Shown here in pieces: positions 25,028-33,937 of a DNA stretch of 64,000 bases. Numbering within the stretch: position 1 is the first letter of the stretch; each line of letters opens with the position of its first letter. The translations under genes were made by a program, and so were the position numbers. Location: positions 1 through 64,000 of the forward strand of contig NZ_CP129381.1 in NCBI RefSeq assembly GCF_030435705.1, read 5' to 3'. This stretch comes from Rhizobium sp. SSA_523. GTDB lineage: Bacteria > Pseudomonadota > Alphaproteobacteria > Rhizobiales > Rhizobiaceae. Below the pieces are notes generated by a model that was not told where the DNA came from, made no database searches, and saw nothing but the letters and a program-made list of their open reading frames with translations.

Positions 25028-26400
25028 AATACGATGTGGTGGTGATTGGCGCCGGGCCGGCTGGTATGTCGGCTGCAATCCGGCTCCGGAAACACGGTTT
25101 CTCCGTTGCGGTGATCGACGAGCAACCCGCGCCGGGCGGCCAGATCTGGCGCGGCGTCGAGCGCAATTCCGGGCGGGTCTCCGAGGCTCTTGGTGCCGAT
25201 TATCGCAAGGGAGCCGCGCTGGTGCAGGCCTTTCGCGACTGCGGCGCAGAATATTTGCCCGAAACCCAGGTCTGGCAGATCGAAGAAGGCTGGAACCTGT
25301 TCCTGACATCGGGAGGAGAGGCCCGCCGCATCGGCGCGCGCGTCGTCCTGCTCGCGAACGGTGCACAGGAAAGGCCGGTCCCTTTCCCGGGCTGGACGCT
25401 ACCGGGCGTGATGACGGTTGGAGCGGCGCAAATCCTGCTCAAGGCCGGAGGGATGCTGCCGCAGGGCGATGTGTGGATTGCAGGCGCCGGTCCGCTGCCG
25501 CTGCTTTATGCGACCCAGCTTCTGGGTCTCGAAGGGCGTATCGCGGGTTTCCTCGATACGTCGCGCAGGCCGGGTCTTGCGGCTCTGACCAAGCTTGCCG
25601 GTGCGTGGCGCGACATCCCCGGCTTGTTGAAGGGGGCCCGCTGGCTTCGCGATCTGCGCAAGAGCGGCAATATGGTGCGCGGCTTCCATGACCTCCGCGC
25701 TGTGGGCGATGAGCGGCTGCAATATCTGGAATGGCAATCGGCGGGCGGGCGACGCAAGGTGAAGGCCGACGTTCTCCTCGTACATGAGGGCGTGGTGCCG
25801 CGTATCCACGAGACTTTGGCACTCGGATGCGCTCATGATTGGAATGACCTGCAGAACCATTTCACGCCGCGGCTGACGCGATGGGGGGAGACCAGCAAGC
25901 AGGGTCTCTTCGTCGCAGGCGATGCCGGCGGCATTGGTGGTTGGCTGGCGGCGACGCTGTCCGGCGAAATCGCGGGACTGGGGATCGCCAATCAGCTCGA
26001 TGCCTCCTTCGATGCGGAAGGTGAACGGCGTAAAGCCGGGCTGGACAAGCGCCTTGCGAGTGCGCGTGCGTTGCGTCCGTTTCTCGATGCGCTTTACCCG
26101 CCGCCGACGGCCAGCATTGCAGACGAGGTGATCGTCTGTCGCTGCGAAGAGGTAACCGCTGCGCAGATCCGTTCGGTCGCGAAAGTGAGCGCGCCGGATC
26201 CGAATGCGGTGAAGGCTGCGACCCGTTGCGGAATGGGACCCTGCCAGGGCCGGCAATGCGGATATTCAGTTCAGGCGCTGATCGCGGAAGCGCACGGAAT
26301 CCCGGCTCGCGACGTCGGCTTCTTCAACATTCGCCCGCCGCTCAAGCCTGTGACGCTGGGTGAGATCGCGGCGCTCGGTGATCTGGAAGACGCGTCATGA
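25024..26400 (+). CDS. HcnB/OoxA-like FAD/NAD(P) oxidoreductase with C-terminal BFD-type Fe-S domain
   Basis: 458 residues. N-terminal FAD motif DVVVIGAGPAGMSAA, the second dinucleotide motif DVWIAGAGPLPLLYA near residue 155, and a C-terminal bacterioferredoxin-associated-ferredoxin-like domain from about 365: VIVCRCEEVTAAQIR (CxC), then TRCGMGPCQGRQCG (CxxxxC plus a further Cys). This is the layout of octopine/nopaline oxidase large subunits, HcnB and D-hydroxyproline dehydrogenase alpha subunits. The start overlaps the ferredoxin gene stop and the stop overlaps the next start. With its partners it oxidises a secondary amine or N-alkyl amino acid and feeds electrons to the respiratory chain. 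Confidence 0.9.
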   Translation: MKYDVVVIGAGPAGMSAAIRLRKHGFSVAVIDEQPAPGGQIWRGVERNSGRVSEALGADYRKGAALVQAFRDCGAEYLPETQVWQIEEGWNLFLTSGGEARRIGARVVLLANGAQERPVPFPGWTLPGVMTVGAAQILLKAGGMLPQGDVWIAGAGPLPLLYATQLLGLEGRIAGFLDTSRRPGLAALTKLAGAWRDIPGLLKGARWLRDLRKSGNMVRGFHDLRAVGDERLQYLEWQSAGGRRKVKADVLLVHEGVVPRIHETLALGCAHDWNDLQNHFTPRLTRWGETSKQGLFVAGDAGGIGGWLAATLSGEIAGLGIANQLDASFDAEGERRKAGLDKRLASARALRPFLDALYPPPTASIADEVIVCRCEEVTAAQIRSVAKVSAPDPNAVKAATRCGMGPCQGRQCGYSVQALIAEAHGIPARDVGFFNIRPPLKPVTLGEIAALGDLEDAS

Positions 26401-27518
26401 ATGCGGATCTTCTCGTCATCGGTGGAGGGCTGCATGGTCTGTCGGCGGCCGTTCAGTCGGCGCGGCGCGGCGTGTCGGTTATTCTCGTGGAGAGGCATTT
26501 TCTCGGCCGGCATGCGTCCGGCGCGACTGCCGCAGGTGTCCGCACGCTCGGGCGGGATCCGGCTGAACTGCCGCTCAGCCTGGAGGCTGCCGCGACCTGG
26601 CACGAGATGAGCGAGCTTGTAGGCGACGACTGCGGTTTCACCGCCTGCGGGCAGTTGCAGGTCGCGGAGGACGAAGTCGCGCTGGCTAAAATCCGAGCCC
26701 GCGTTCGTGGTCTGGAGGCAAAGGGCTTTACCCACGAGCAACTCATTTGCCGGGATGAGATGCGGGAACTCGTGCCCGATCTTTCATCGCACTGTCTTGG
26801 TGGCGCCTGGGTCGCCGGCGATGGATCCGCTGACCCGCACCGTACGATCATCGCCTTCCGCGATGCCGCCTTGCGTGCGGGCGTCAAGATTATCGAACAA
26901 TGCCTGCTCATCGGACTGCAACGTCGCTCCGGCCGATGGATCGCTGAGACATCGGGTGGCCTCATCGAGGCCGGAACCATTGTCAATGCTGGCGGGGCCT
27001 GGGCGGACCGGGTCGCAGAGCTGGCCGGTGAGCCTGTCCGGCAGGCCATTCGCACCTCGATGATGGTGGTGACGGAGCGCACGCAGGCGCGCGTCAAGCC
27101 GGTCGTCAGTTCGCTCGGAAGGAAACTCTCCTTCAAGCAGACCGCTCAAGGCACAATGGTGATCGGCGGTGGATCGCAGGGTCGGCTTGCCAGTGACCGG
27201 CAGTCGGCGAGCGTCGATTTCGTGGCGCTTTCGGCATCGGTCGGTGCGGCCGTCCGTCTTTTTCCCGCACTGAAGGGCTTGCGGATCGTCCGGACCTGGG
27301 CTGGCATGGAGGCCATGACGGAGGACCACCTGCCGGTTATCGGGTTCTCGCGCAAGGCCGGCGGCCTCATTCACACCTTCGGATTTTCCGGCCATGGCTT
27401 CCAGCTTGTACCCTCGGTCGGCAGGGTGGTTGCCGATCTCGTCTGCGAAGGCCGGACCAATCTCGACCTCGGCGCCTTTGACGTCGAACGCCTTGCCAAG
27501 GAAAGGGCAGTTGCATGA
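26397..27518 (+). CDS. FAD-dependent oxidoreductase (DAO family, HcnC-like), second copy
   Basis: 373 residues. FAD motif LLVIGGGLHGLSAAVQSARRG at the N-terminus, DAO fold, and the C-terminal block RTWAGMEAMTEDHLPVIG followed by THTFGFSGHGFQLVPSVG-like flavin-closing residues. It is clearly a different protein from the DAO copy at 23638, not a recent duplicate, since identity is limited to the family motifs. The start overlaps the HcnB-like gene (ATGA) and the stop overlaps the permease start. Together with genes 24728 and 25024 it completes an HcnABC-type complex. Confidence 0.88.
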   Translation: MNADLLVIGGGLHGLSAAVQSARRGVSVILVERHFLGRHASGATAAGVRTLGRDPAELPLSLEAAATWHEMSELVGDDCGFTACGQLQVAEDEVALAKIRARVRGLEAKGFTHEQLICRDEMRELVPDLSSHCLGGAWVAGDGSADPHRTIIAFRDAALRAGVKIIEQCLLIGLQRRSGRWIAETSGGLIEAGTIVNAGGAWADRVAELAGEPVRQAIRTSMMVVTERTQARVKPVVSSLGRKLSFKQTAQGTMVIGGGSQGRLASDRQSASVDFVALSASVGAAVRLFPALKGLRIVRTWAGMEAMTEDHLPVIGFSRKAGGLIHTFGFSGHGFQLVPSVGRVVADLVCEGRTNLDLGAFDVERLAKERAVA

Positions 27519-28456
27519 TCGGCTATGTGATACGGAGACTTCTCCTGGCCATTCCAACATTGCTTGCAATGCTGACCATGGTCTTCATTCTGGTCCGGCT
27601 CGTTCCGGGCGATGCCGCCGTCGCCATGCTGGGCGATCGGGCAAGCGCGCAGACACTGCAAACCCTTCGGGCGCAGCTCGGTCTCGATCAGCCCATTCCG
27701 GTTCAGTATGTGCGCTTTGTGACCGACATGCTCAGCGGCGATTTCGGTCGCTCGATGACGAGTGGGCGCACGGTTCTGGAAGAGGTGGCGCTGGTTCTTC
27801 CCTATACGCTGGAACTGGCACTGGCTGCGATGTTGATCGGCACACTCCTCGGCATTCCGCTCGGCGTCGTGGCGGCTGTCAGGCGAAATCGCTGGCCGGA
27901 CTATGTCAGCCGGATTCTGTCTCTCGTCGGCCTGTCCTTCCCTGGCTTCGTCTCCGGCATATTGATGCTCCTCGCCTTCGCGGTGTGGCTGCAATGGCTT
28001 CCCGTCATGAGCAGGGCCTCCACCGATCCGCTCAGTCATCTACGCAGCCTTGCTCTGCCGGCCCTCAATCTCGGGCTGATCATGACGGCCTACATTGCGC
28101 GGGTGACCCGTTCGTCGATGCTGGATGTAATGGGTGAGGACTATATCCGGACCGCGCGGGCCAAGGGGGTCAAGCCGAGCAAGCTCATCGTGCGGCATGC
28201 TCTCAGCAATGCCCTGATCCCCATCGTCACGGTCGTCGGACTGTATTTCGGTACGCTGATCGGTAACTCCGTGCTGACCGAGATCGTCTTCACGCGGCCC
28301 GGTCTCGGCAAGCTGATCCTCGGTGCCCTCCAGTCGCGCGACTACACCCTTCTCCAGGGTCTGATGGTGGTCTTCGCGACGTTCGTGATCCTCGTGAATA
28401 CCGCGACCGACCTGATCTACGCTCTCGTCGATCCCAGAGTGAGTTACGCGCAATGA
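27515..28456 (+). CDS. Peptide-type ABC transporter permease (DppB family)
   Basis: 313 residues, six hydrophobic segments. Typical opening MIGYVIRRLLLAIPTLLAML, then VPGDAAVAMLG and LGLDQPIPVQYVRFV. The EAA loop near residues 205-225 reads EDYIRTARAKGVKPSKLIVRHAL. It forms the channel with the next gene product and is served by the receptor at 21006 and the fused ATPase at 29328. Overlaps both neighbours by four bases (ATGA). Confidence 0.93.
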   Translation: MIGYVIRRLLLAIPTLLAMLTMVFILVRLVPGDAAVAMLGDRASAQTLQTLRAQLGLDQPIPVQYVRFVTDMLSGDFGRSMTSGRTVLEEVALVLPYTLELALAAMLIGTLLGIPLGVVAAVRRNRWPDYVSRILSLVGLSFPGFVSGILMLLAFAVWLQWLPVMSRASTDPLSHLRSLALPALNLGLIMTAYIARVTRSSMLDVMGEDYIRTARAKGVKPSKLIVRHALSNALIPIVTVVGLYFGTLIGNSVLTEIVFTRPGLGKLILGALQSRDYTLLQGLMVVFATFVILVNTATDLIYALVDPRVSYAQ

Positions 28457-29331
28457 CCGATTTTGCCATTTCCCCAAGCTTGCCGGCCAGGCAGTCAAGC
28501 CCCGTCTTGAGGGCTCTGCGCCGCAATCGTTTCGCCTGGATCGGTATCGGCTTGCTTGCCTTGATCGTTCTGGTCGCGATCTTTGCCCCGGTCATCGCGC
28601 CCTATGACCCGCTCAAGCAAAACATTCTTCATCGCCTGAGCCCGCCTTCAGCGGAATTCTGGTTCGGCACCGACAGCTACGGCCGCGACGTCCTCTCGCG
28701 CCTGCTTTATGGCGCAAGGATTTCGCTTTCCATCGGCTTTCTGTCCGTGCTGATCGCCATGGTCGTCGGATCGGCGCTCGGGATCCTGGCGGGTTATATC
28801 GGCGGAGTTTTCGACCAGATCGTCATGGGCATCGTCGACGTGATGCTTTCCTTCCCGACGCTTCTCCTCGGCCTGATGGTCGCCGCGATGCTGGGTGCAA
28901 GCTTCGAAAACCTCATCATCGCCATCGCGATTACCGAGACGGCACCGTTCGCCCGTGTTGCGAGGGCTCCGACGATCGCCATGAAGCGCCGTGACTTTGT
29001 CGAGGCCGGCAGGTCACTGGGTTATACGCCCTTGCACATCATGCGGGTGCATATCCTCCCCAACATCCTGTCGGATATTGTTGTCGTGGCGTCGCTCTGG
29101 ATGGCATCGGCGATCCGTACCGAAGCATCGCTGGCTTTTATCGGCCTTGGCGTCCTTCCGCCGACCGCGACCTGGGGCGGGATGATCCGTGAGGGCTTCG
29201 ACAATATCTTAAGCGCATGGTGGCTGGTTGTCTTCCCGTCGCTCGCCATTCTTCTGACGGTGCTTGCACTGAACATTCTTGGTGATGCGCTTCGCGATGC
29301 GATCGATCCCAAAACAAGGAGCCAGGGATGA
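28453..29331 (+). CDS. Peptide-type ABC transporter permease (DppC family)
   Basis: 292 residues. Starts with a cytoplasmic tail and the DppC block [24 protein letters not shown], then [22 protein letters not shown], which is nearly invariant in the family, and the EAA loop [19 protein letters not shown]. It overlaps both neighbours by four bases. Partner of the DppB-like permease. Confidence 0.93.
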   Translation: MTDFAISPSLPARQSSPVLRALRRNRFAWIGIGLLALIVLVAIFAPVIAPYDPLKQNILHRLSPPSAEFWFGTDSYGRDVLSRLLYGARISLSIGFLSVLIAMVVGSALGILAGYIGGVFDQIVMGIVDVMLSFPTLLLGLMVAAMLGASFENLIIAIAITETAPFARVARAPTIAMKRRDFVEAGRSLGYTPLHIMRVHILPNILSDIVVVASLWMASAIRTEASLAFIGLGVLPPTATWGGMIREGFDNILSAWWLVVFPSLAILLTVLALNILGDALRDAIDPKTRSQG

Positions 29332-31199
29332 ACCTGATCAGCGAAAGCCAGATGCATCGTTCCGGCCAGGAAACAGGGTTCACCGCACCGGCCGACGAAC
29401 CGGTCCTGTCTGTCCGCAACCTGAACACGTCCTTCAGGAGCGGCGACGGATGGAAGAATGTGGTCCGCAACATCTCATTCGATCTTGCCGCACGGGAGAC
29501 GGTGGCGATCGTCGGCGAGTCCGGATCCGGCAAGAGCGTGACCTCGCTCTCGATCATGCGACTGCTGGCGGCGGAATCGAGCCGGATCAACGGACAGGTC
29601 ATCCTCAATGGTTGCGATCTGCTTTTGCTGCCGGAAGAGGAAATGCGCCGCGTTCGCGGCAATGACATTTCGATGATCTTCCAGGAGCCGATGACCTCGC
29701 TCAACCCGATCTTTTCGGTGGGAAAGCAGATTGCCGAGGCGCTCACCGTCCACACTGACATTAGCGAGGCCGCGGCAAAGGCGGAGGCTATCCGGCTGCT
29801 CGAGAAGGTTCGCATTCCAAACGCGGGAAGCCGTTTCGACGACTATCCACATCAGTTCTCCGGGGGCATGCGTCAGCGCGTCATGATTGCCATGGCACTC
29901 GCATCGAGGCCCAAGGTGCTGATCGCCGACGAGCCGACCACGGCGCTCGACGTGACGATCCAGGGCCAGATCCTCGATCTGATTAAGACGCTTCAGGATG
30001 AGGAGGGCATGGCAGTGCTCTTCATCACCCACGATATGGGCGTGGTGGCCGAGGTCGCCGATCGCACCATCGTGATGTATCGCGGCGATGCGGTCGAGGC
30101 CGGCAAGACCGAAGACATCTTCCATCGTGGTCAACATCCCTATACGCGCGCCCTGCTGTCGGCGGTACCGAAGCTGGGTTCGATGGGTGGACGCGACCTG
30201 CCGCTGCGCTTTCCCGCCGTTGATATGACGACCGGCCAGCAGGTTCCCTTGGCAGAGGTATCGGACACTGTTGCACGCACCAAGAGACCGATCCTTCAGG
30301 TCAAGGACCTGACCACGCGGTTCTACATCCGGTCTGGCACGTTCGGTCGAAAATCGGGAGCTGTCCACGCGGTCGAGAATGTCTCGTTCGATCTCTTCGA
30401 AGGCGAGACGCTGTCGATCGTGGGGGAATCAGGCTGCGGCAAATCGACGACCGGGCGTTCGGTCACGCGGCTCATCACGCCAACCGGCGGCAGGGTCACG
30501 ATCGACGGCCAGGACGTCATGAAGCTCAATCCATCGGCGCTTCGGGCAATGCGCCGATCCATCCAGATGATCTTCCAGGACCCTTATGCGTCGCTCAATC
30601 CACGCATGAGCATCGGTGCCGCAATCATGGAGCCCTTTCTCCAGCACCGTCTCGGAAAGAAGAGCGAGGCCCGCGACAAAGCTGCGATGCTTCTGGAAAA
30701 AGTGGGCCTGTCAGCCGATATGATGACACGCTTCCCGCACGAATTTTCAGGCGGGCAGCGCCAGCGCATTGCGATTGCGCGCGCCCTGATGCTCGACCCG
30801 AAGGTGATCGTTGCAGACGAGGCGGTGTCGGCACTGGATGTCTCGATCAAGGCCCAGGTCTGCAATCTGCTTCTGGATCTCCAGCAGAGCCTGAACCTCG
30901 CATTTCTGTTCATCAGCCATGATATGGCGGTCGTGGAACGTGTCAGCCACCGCGTCGCAGTCATGTATCTCGGCGAGATTGTCGAGATCGGCCCGCGTGC
31001 GGCGGTCTTCGACAACCCCCAGCACGATTACACCAGGAAATTGATGGCGGCCGTGCCGGTGCCCGACCCGGCTCGGCGCAGGATCAAACGCAACATGGTC
31101 GTCGATGAACTGAAGAGCCCTGTCCGGCCCGTGGGATATCAGCCGGCGGTACGGCAGTATCGCGAAGTCTCGCCTGGTCATCTTTATCGGGTCGATTGA
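29328..31199 (+). CDS. Fused peptide-type ABC ATPase (DppD-DppF/GsiA-like)
   Basis: 623 residues with two complete ABC modules. The first has Walker A GESGSGKS near residue 64, signature FSGGMRQRV and Walker [13 protein letters not shown]. The second has Walker A GESGCGKS near 370, signature FSGGQRQRI and Walker [13 protein letters not shown]. Each module is followed by an oligopeptide C-terminal extension (HPYTRALL and HDYTRKLM). The fusion of DppD and DppF in one chain is as in glutathione importer GsiA. Energises the DppBC-like permease encoded just upstream; starts with an ATGA overlap. Confidence 0.92.
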   Translation: MNLISESQMHRSGQETGFTAPADEPVLSVRNLNTSFRSGDGWKNVVRNISFDLAARETVAIVGESGSGKSVTSLSIMRLLAAESSRINGQVILNGCDLLLLPEEEMRRVRGNDISMIFQEPMTSLNPIFSVGKQIAEALTVHTDISEAAAKAEAIRLLEKVRIPNAGSRFDDYPHQFSGGMRQRVMIAMALASRPKVLIADEPTTALDVTIQGQILDLIKTLQDEEGMAVLFITHDMGVVAEVADRTIVMYRGDAVEAGKTEDIFHRGQHPYTRALLSAVPKLGSMGGRDLPLRFPAVDMTTGQQVPLAEVSDTVARTKRPILQVKDLTTRFYIRSGTFGRKSGAVHAVENVSFDLFEGETLSIVGESGCGKSTTGRSVTRLITPTGGRVTIDGQDVMKLNPSALRAMRRSIQMIFQDPYASLNPRMSIGAAIMEPFLQHRLGKKSEARDKAAMLLEKVGLSADMMTRFPHEFSGGQRQRIAIARALMLDPKVIVADEAVSALDVSIKAQVCNLLLDLQQSLNLAFLFISHDMAVVERVSHRVAVMYLGEIVEIGPRAAVFDNPQHDYTRKLMAAVPVPDPARRRIKRNMVVDELKSPVRPVGYQPAVRQYREVSPGHLYRVD

Positions 31200-31290
31200 A
31201 GTCTTGGGCACACGATGAACACGCTTGATCGGGCTGGTGATCGAAAGCCCGCTTCGGCCGTACTGCCAGCAGATGAAAAGGAAGTTCACG

Positions 31291-32400
31291 ATGCGTGTAG
31301 GTATTGCCGGAGCCGGCGCCATTGCCATGGGATATGCTGCATTTCTCTTTGCGAATGGGCATGCGGCATGGCTCTGGTCTCCTTCGGGAGATGGCACGCG
31401 GGAGCTTCGCGAAGGCAAGGAGCTGCAGGTGTCCGGAGCCATCGAAGGATCGTTCCGCCCTCACGTGGCTGAGGGCGCCGCGGATCTGGCGAAGTGCGAT
31501 GTCATCGTCCTGGCCTTGCCCGCCTACGGCTATCGGGCCGTTCTGGACGAACTCGCAGACCATCTGGAAAGCCGCCATACCGTCGTCATCAGTGCGCATC
31601 TTTCATTCGCCGCGCTCTATCTTGCGAAGAGGCTGAGCAAGCGCGGACTTCGGATCCCGATCGCTGTCTGGAACACAACGCTGCTGACCGCCAAGGCGCA
31701 ATCAAGACTGAATGTGAGAGTAGGCGCAATCCGCTCGAAGGTCGATATGGCCGTCATACCCGTTCGCAGCGCCGATGATGCCTGCAAGGTGTGTACCGAG
31801 GTTTTCGGCGACAGGTTCCTGCTCAAGGACGACCTGCTGACGATCGCACTCAGCAATCTCAATCCCCAGAACCACATGGGTATCGCACTCTGCAATCTGA
31901 CCCGGATCGAGCGGGGAGAAACCTGGGGTCAGAATTCCAATATGACACCTGCCGTTGCGAGGCTGTTGGAGCGTTTGGACCAGGAGCGGATCGCCATCGC
32001 GTCGGCATTCGGCAAGACGGTGCGCACCATATTCGATCATTCGGCCCTGTCGCACGGTGTTTCGGGAGACTCGGTGACGGAGATCTACGCTAATCTGGCA
32101 GCCAGTGGCAAAGACCCGCAAGGACCGAAAAATATCAACACACGCTATGTCCTCGAAGACGTGCCCTTCGGTCTCGTACCGATGCTGCATCTCGCGCGAC
32201 TCTCCGGAGCAAGCGCGCGGCTGCACGAAAGCGGGGTTGAGCTGCTCGAAGCATGCTACGGGCGCGATTTTGCCGCGGTGAACGATATTCTCGGGGAGCT
32301 CGGCCCGTTGGACATCGACCGGCTCCGGTGGCTGGTCGTGGAAGGTTATCCTGTGGGTTCCTTGTCTGAGGGCGTTCGAAAAGACGCTGCATCCCAATGA
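31291..32400 (+). CDS. Octopine/nopaline dehydrogenase family protein
   Basis: 369 residues; the start at 31291 has AAAAGGAAG six bases upstream and begins the Rossmann fold (MRVGIAGAGAIAMGYAAFL). The C-terminal opine-dehydrogenase helical domain is clear: NLNPQNHMGIALCNLTRIE (with the family His in NHMG), ERGETWGQNSN, then NTRYVLEDVPFGLVP. Opine dehydrogenases join an amino acid and a 2-oxo acid reductively, or the reverse. Lying after importer and oxidase genes, it may split an imported opine or make a related compound. The first intergenic gap of the operon (about 90 bases) precedes it. Confidence 0.88.
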   Translation: MRVGIAGAGAIAMGYAAFLFANGHAAWLWSPSGDGTRELREGKELQVSGAIEGSFRPHVAEGAADLAKCDVIVLALPAYGYRAVLDELADHLESRHTVVISAHLSFAALYLAKRLSKRGLRIPIAVWNTTLLTAKAQSRLNVRVGAIRSKVDMAVIPVRSADDACKVCTEVFGDRFLLKDDLLTIALSNLNPQNHMGIALCNLTRIERGETWGQNSNMTPAVARLLERLDQERIAIASAFGKTVRTIFDHSALSHGVSGDSVTEIYANLAASGKDPQGPKNINTRYVLEDVPFGLVPMLHLARLSGASARLHESGVELLEACYGRDFAAVNDILGELGPLDIDRLRWLVVEGYPVGSLSEGVRKDAASQ

Positions 32401-33761
32401 GCGGGACATTTGACGAGGTGAGTGACGGTTTCCGTCAAGACAGTATCCTGGCGCGTATCGTATCCTACGTCGATACGGCCCGGCAGGAGCCGGTGGGGGA
32501 ACGTCCCCGCCAGGCCGCTTTGAGATGCGTTCTCGATCTCCTCGGCGCCGCCGCCTCGGGGATCAACCAACCCGGCGTGCTGGCGGCTCGAAAGACGGCT
32601 TTGACAACGATGGCGGCCGGTGATGTGCCGATCTGGTTTTCCGGTACGACCAGTTCGGTCGTCGGCGCGGCCTGGGCAAACAGTGCGGCGGCTGCAGCGC
32701 TGGACCTGGACGACGGGCACCGGCTGGCGCGCGGTCATCCGGGAGCGGCTGTCATCCCCGCGGCGCTTGCCGTCGCGGTTGAGACCGGAGCCTCGCTGGA
32801 CGATATCGTGCACGCGATCATCATAGGCTACGAGGTCGGTGTTACAGTTGGTGCCGCTCGCACCACTTACGGCAATACCGGGACCTGGTCATCCTATGCC
32901 GTTGTCGCCACGGCAGCCGTTCTGCGCCGTACCGCACCCGAGATACTGGCGCATGCCCTGGCGATTGCCGGCGAAAGCTCACCCAACCAGTTGTTCGCCA
33001 GCGCGCCGGCGCCCCGAAATCCGGCTCCCGAAGGCAGCGATGTGAAGGAAGGCATAGCGTGGTCGGTGGTCACGGGACTGGTCGCCTTGAGCCTCGCCGA
33101 AGCGGGACATACGGGACCGCGAAATATCCTCGACAGCACGCGCCATTACCGGTTCTGCCAGGATCTCCGGATGGGCGTCAATCCGCATGTCTGCAACACC
33201 TATTTCAAACTCTATGCCTGTTGCCGTCACATCCATGCCCCGCTTGACGCCATGCGTCAGCTTCTAAGCCGGCATCCGATCAATCCGCAGGCCATCGACA
33301 AGATCGAGGTCGAGAGCACCAGCGGTGCAATGCGCATCTCGAACCGGGTTAACCCGACAAATCTTGTCGATGTGCAATACAGTATCCCGTACTGCATCGC
33401 GCTTGCGACCCTTCACGGATCTCAGGCGCTCCTGCCGCCGACACCGGCAGTCCTGGGGCAAAGCGCAGTCATCGATCTGGCGCGAAAGGTTACGCTGTCA
33501 GTGAACACGGATTTCGATGCGCGGTTTCCTGCCGAAACATTGGCTCGAGTCACGGTGACGGTAAACGGACGGAATTTCGTTTCGGATGTCATCGCTCCGA
33601 AAGGGGAGGCAAGTGATCCTCTGTCGTCGGCAGAACTGGAGGCCAAGTTTCGCATCGCGACGCGTTTCTCCCTGACCGCGGATCATCAGGATGGGATCCT
33701 GGCGGCGATGAACGAAGCCGATGGGGGCGACATGTCATACTTGATGCGAAGTATCCGATAG
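32397..33761 (+). CDS. MmgE/PrpD family protein, first copy
   Basis: 454 residues, the family length. N-terminal helical domain with ALRCVLDLLGAAASG, then the conserved ALDLDDGHRLARGHPGAAVIPAALA stretch (active-site Asp and His positions of 2-methylcitrate dehydratase and aconitate decarboxylase), and FKLYACCRHIHAPLDA in the second half. Members dehydrate or decarboxylate tricarboxylic and related acids; many orthologues have unknown substrates. It is coupled to the opine-dehydrogenase gene by an ATGA overlap, so it probably acts on the carbon skeleton released. A second MmgE/PrpD gene lies at 60.7 kb in another transport cluster. Confidence 0.88.
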   Translation: MSGTFDEVSDGFRQDSILARIVSYVDTARQEPVGERPRQAALRCVLDLLGAAASGINQPGVLAARKTALTTMAAGDVPIWFSGTTSSVVGAAWANSAAAAALDLDDGHRLARGHPGAAVIPAALAVAVETGASLDDIVHAIIIGYEVGVTVGAARTTYGNTGTWSSYAVVATAAVLRRTAPEILAHALAIAGESSPNQLFASAPAPRNPAPEGSDVKEGIAWSVVTGLVALSLAEAGHTGPRNILDSTRHYRFCQDLRMGVNPHVCNTYFKLYACCRHIHAPLDAMRQLLSRHPINPQAIDKIEVESTSGAMRISNRVNPTNLVDVQYSIPYCIALATLHGSQALLPPTPAVLGQSAVIDLARKVTLSVNTDFDARFPAETLARVTVTVNGRNFVSDVIAPKGEASDPLSSAELEAKFRIATRFSLTADHQDGILAAMNEADGGDMSYLMRSIR

Positions 33762-33872
33762 CGCGACTTGCCGAGGAGAGCAGCCGTGGTAACTCGCAGT
33801 GCCAGTATGGCCCGGGTCGCGGCGACGACATTCTGATCAGAATCAAGTCGACCGGCGGCAAAAGGCGGTAGG

Positions 33873-33896
33873 GTGCAAAGGGAGGTGCAAAGGGAG
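33873..33896 (+). repeat. Tandem 12-bp duplication in the leader of the P-type ATPase gene
   Basis: GTGCAAAGGGAG occurs twice back to back, followed by a decayed third unit (GCCCGAAGGAG). Each unit contains a purine-rich ribosome-site-like core. It lies 42-65 bases upstream of the ATPase start and may be a slippage product. Confidence 0.6.
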
Positions 33897-33937
33897 GCCC
33901 GAAGGAGGCCACGCCGCTCCAGGAGCTTGCGGAGGCC

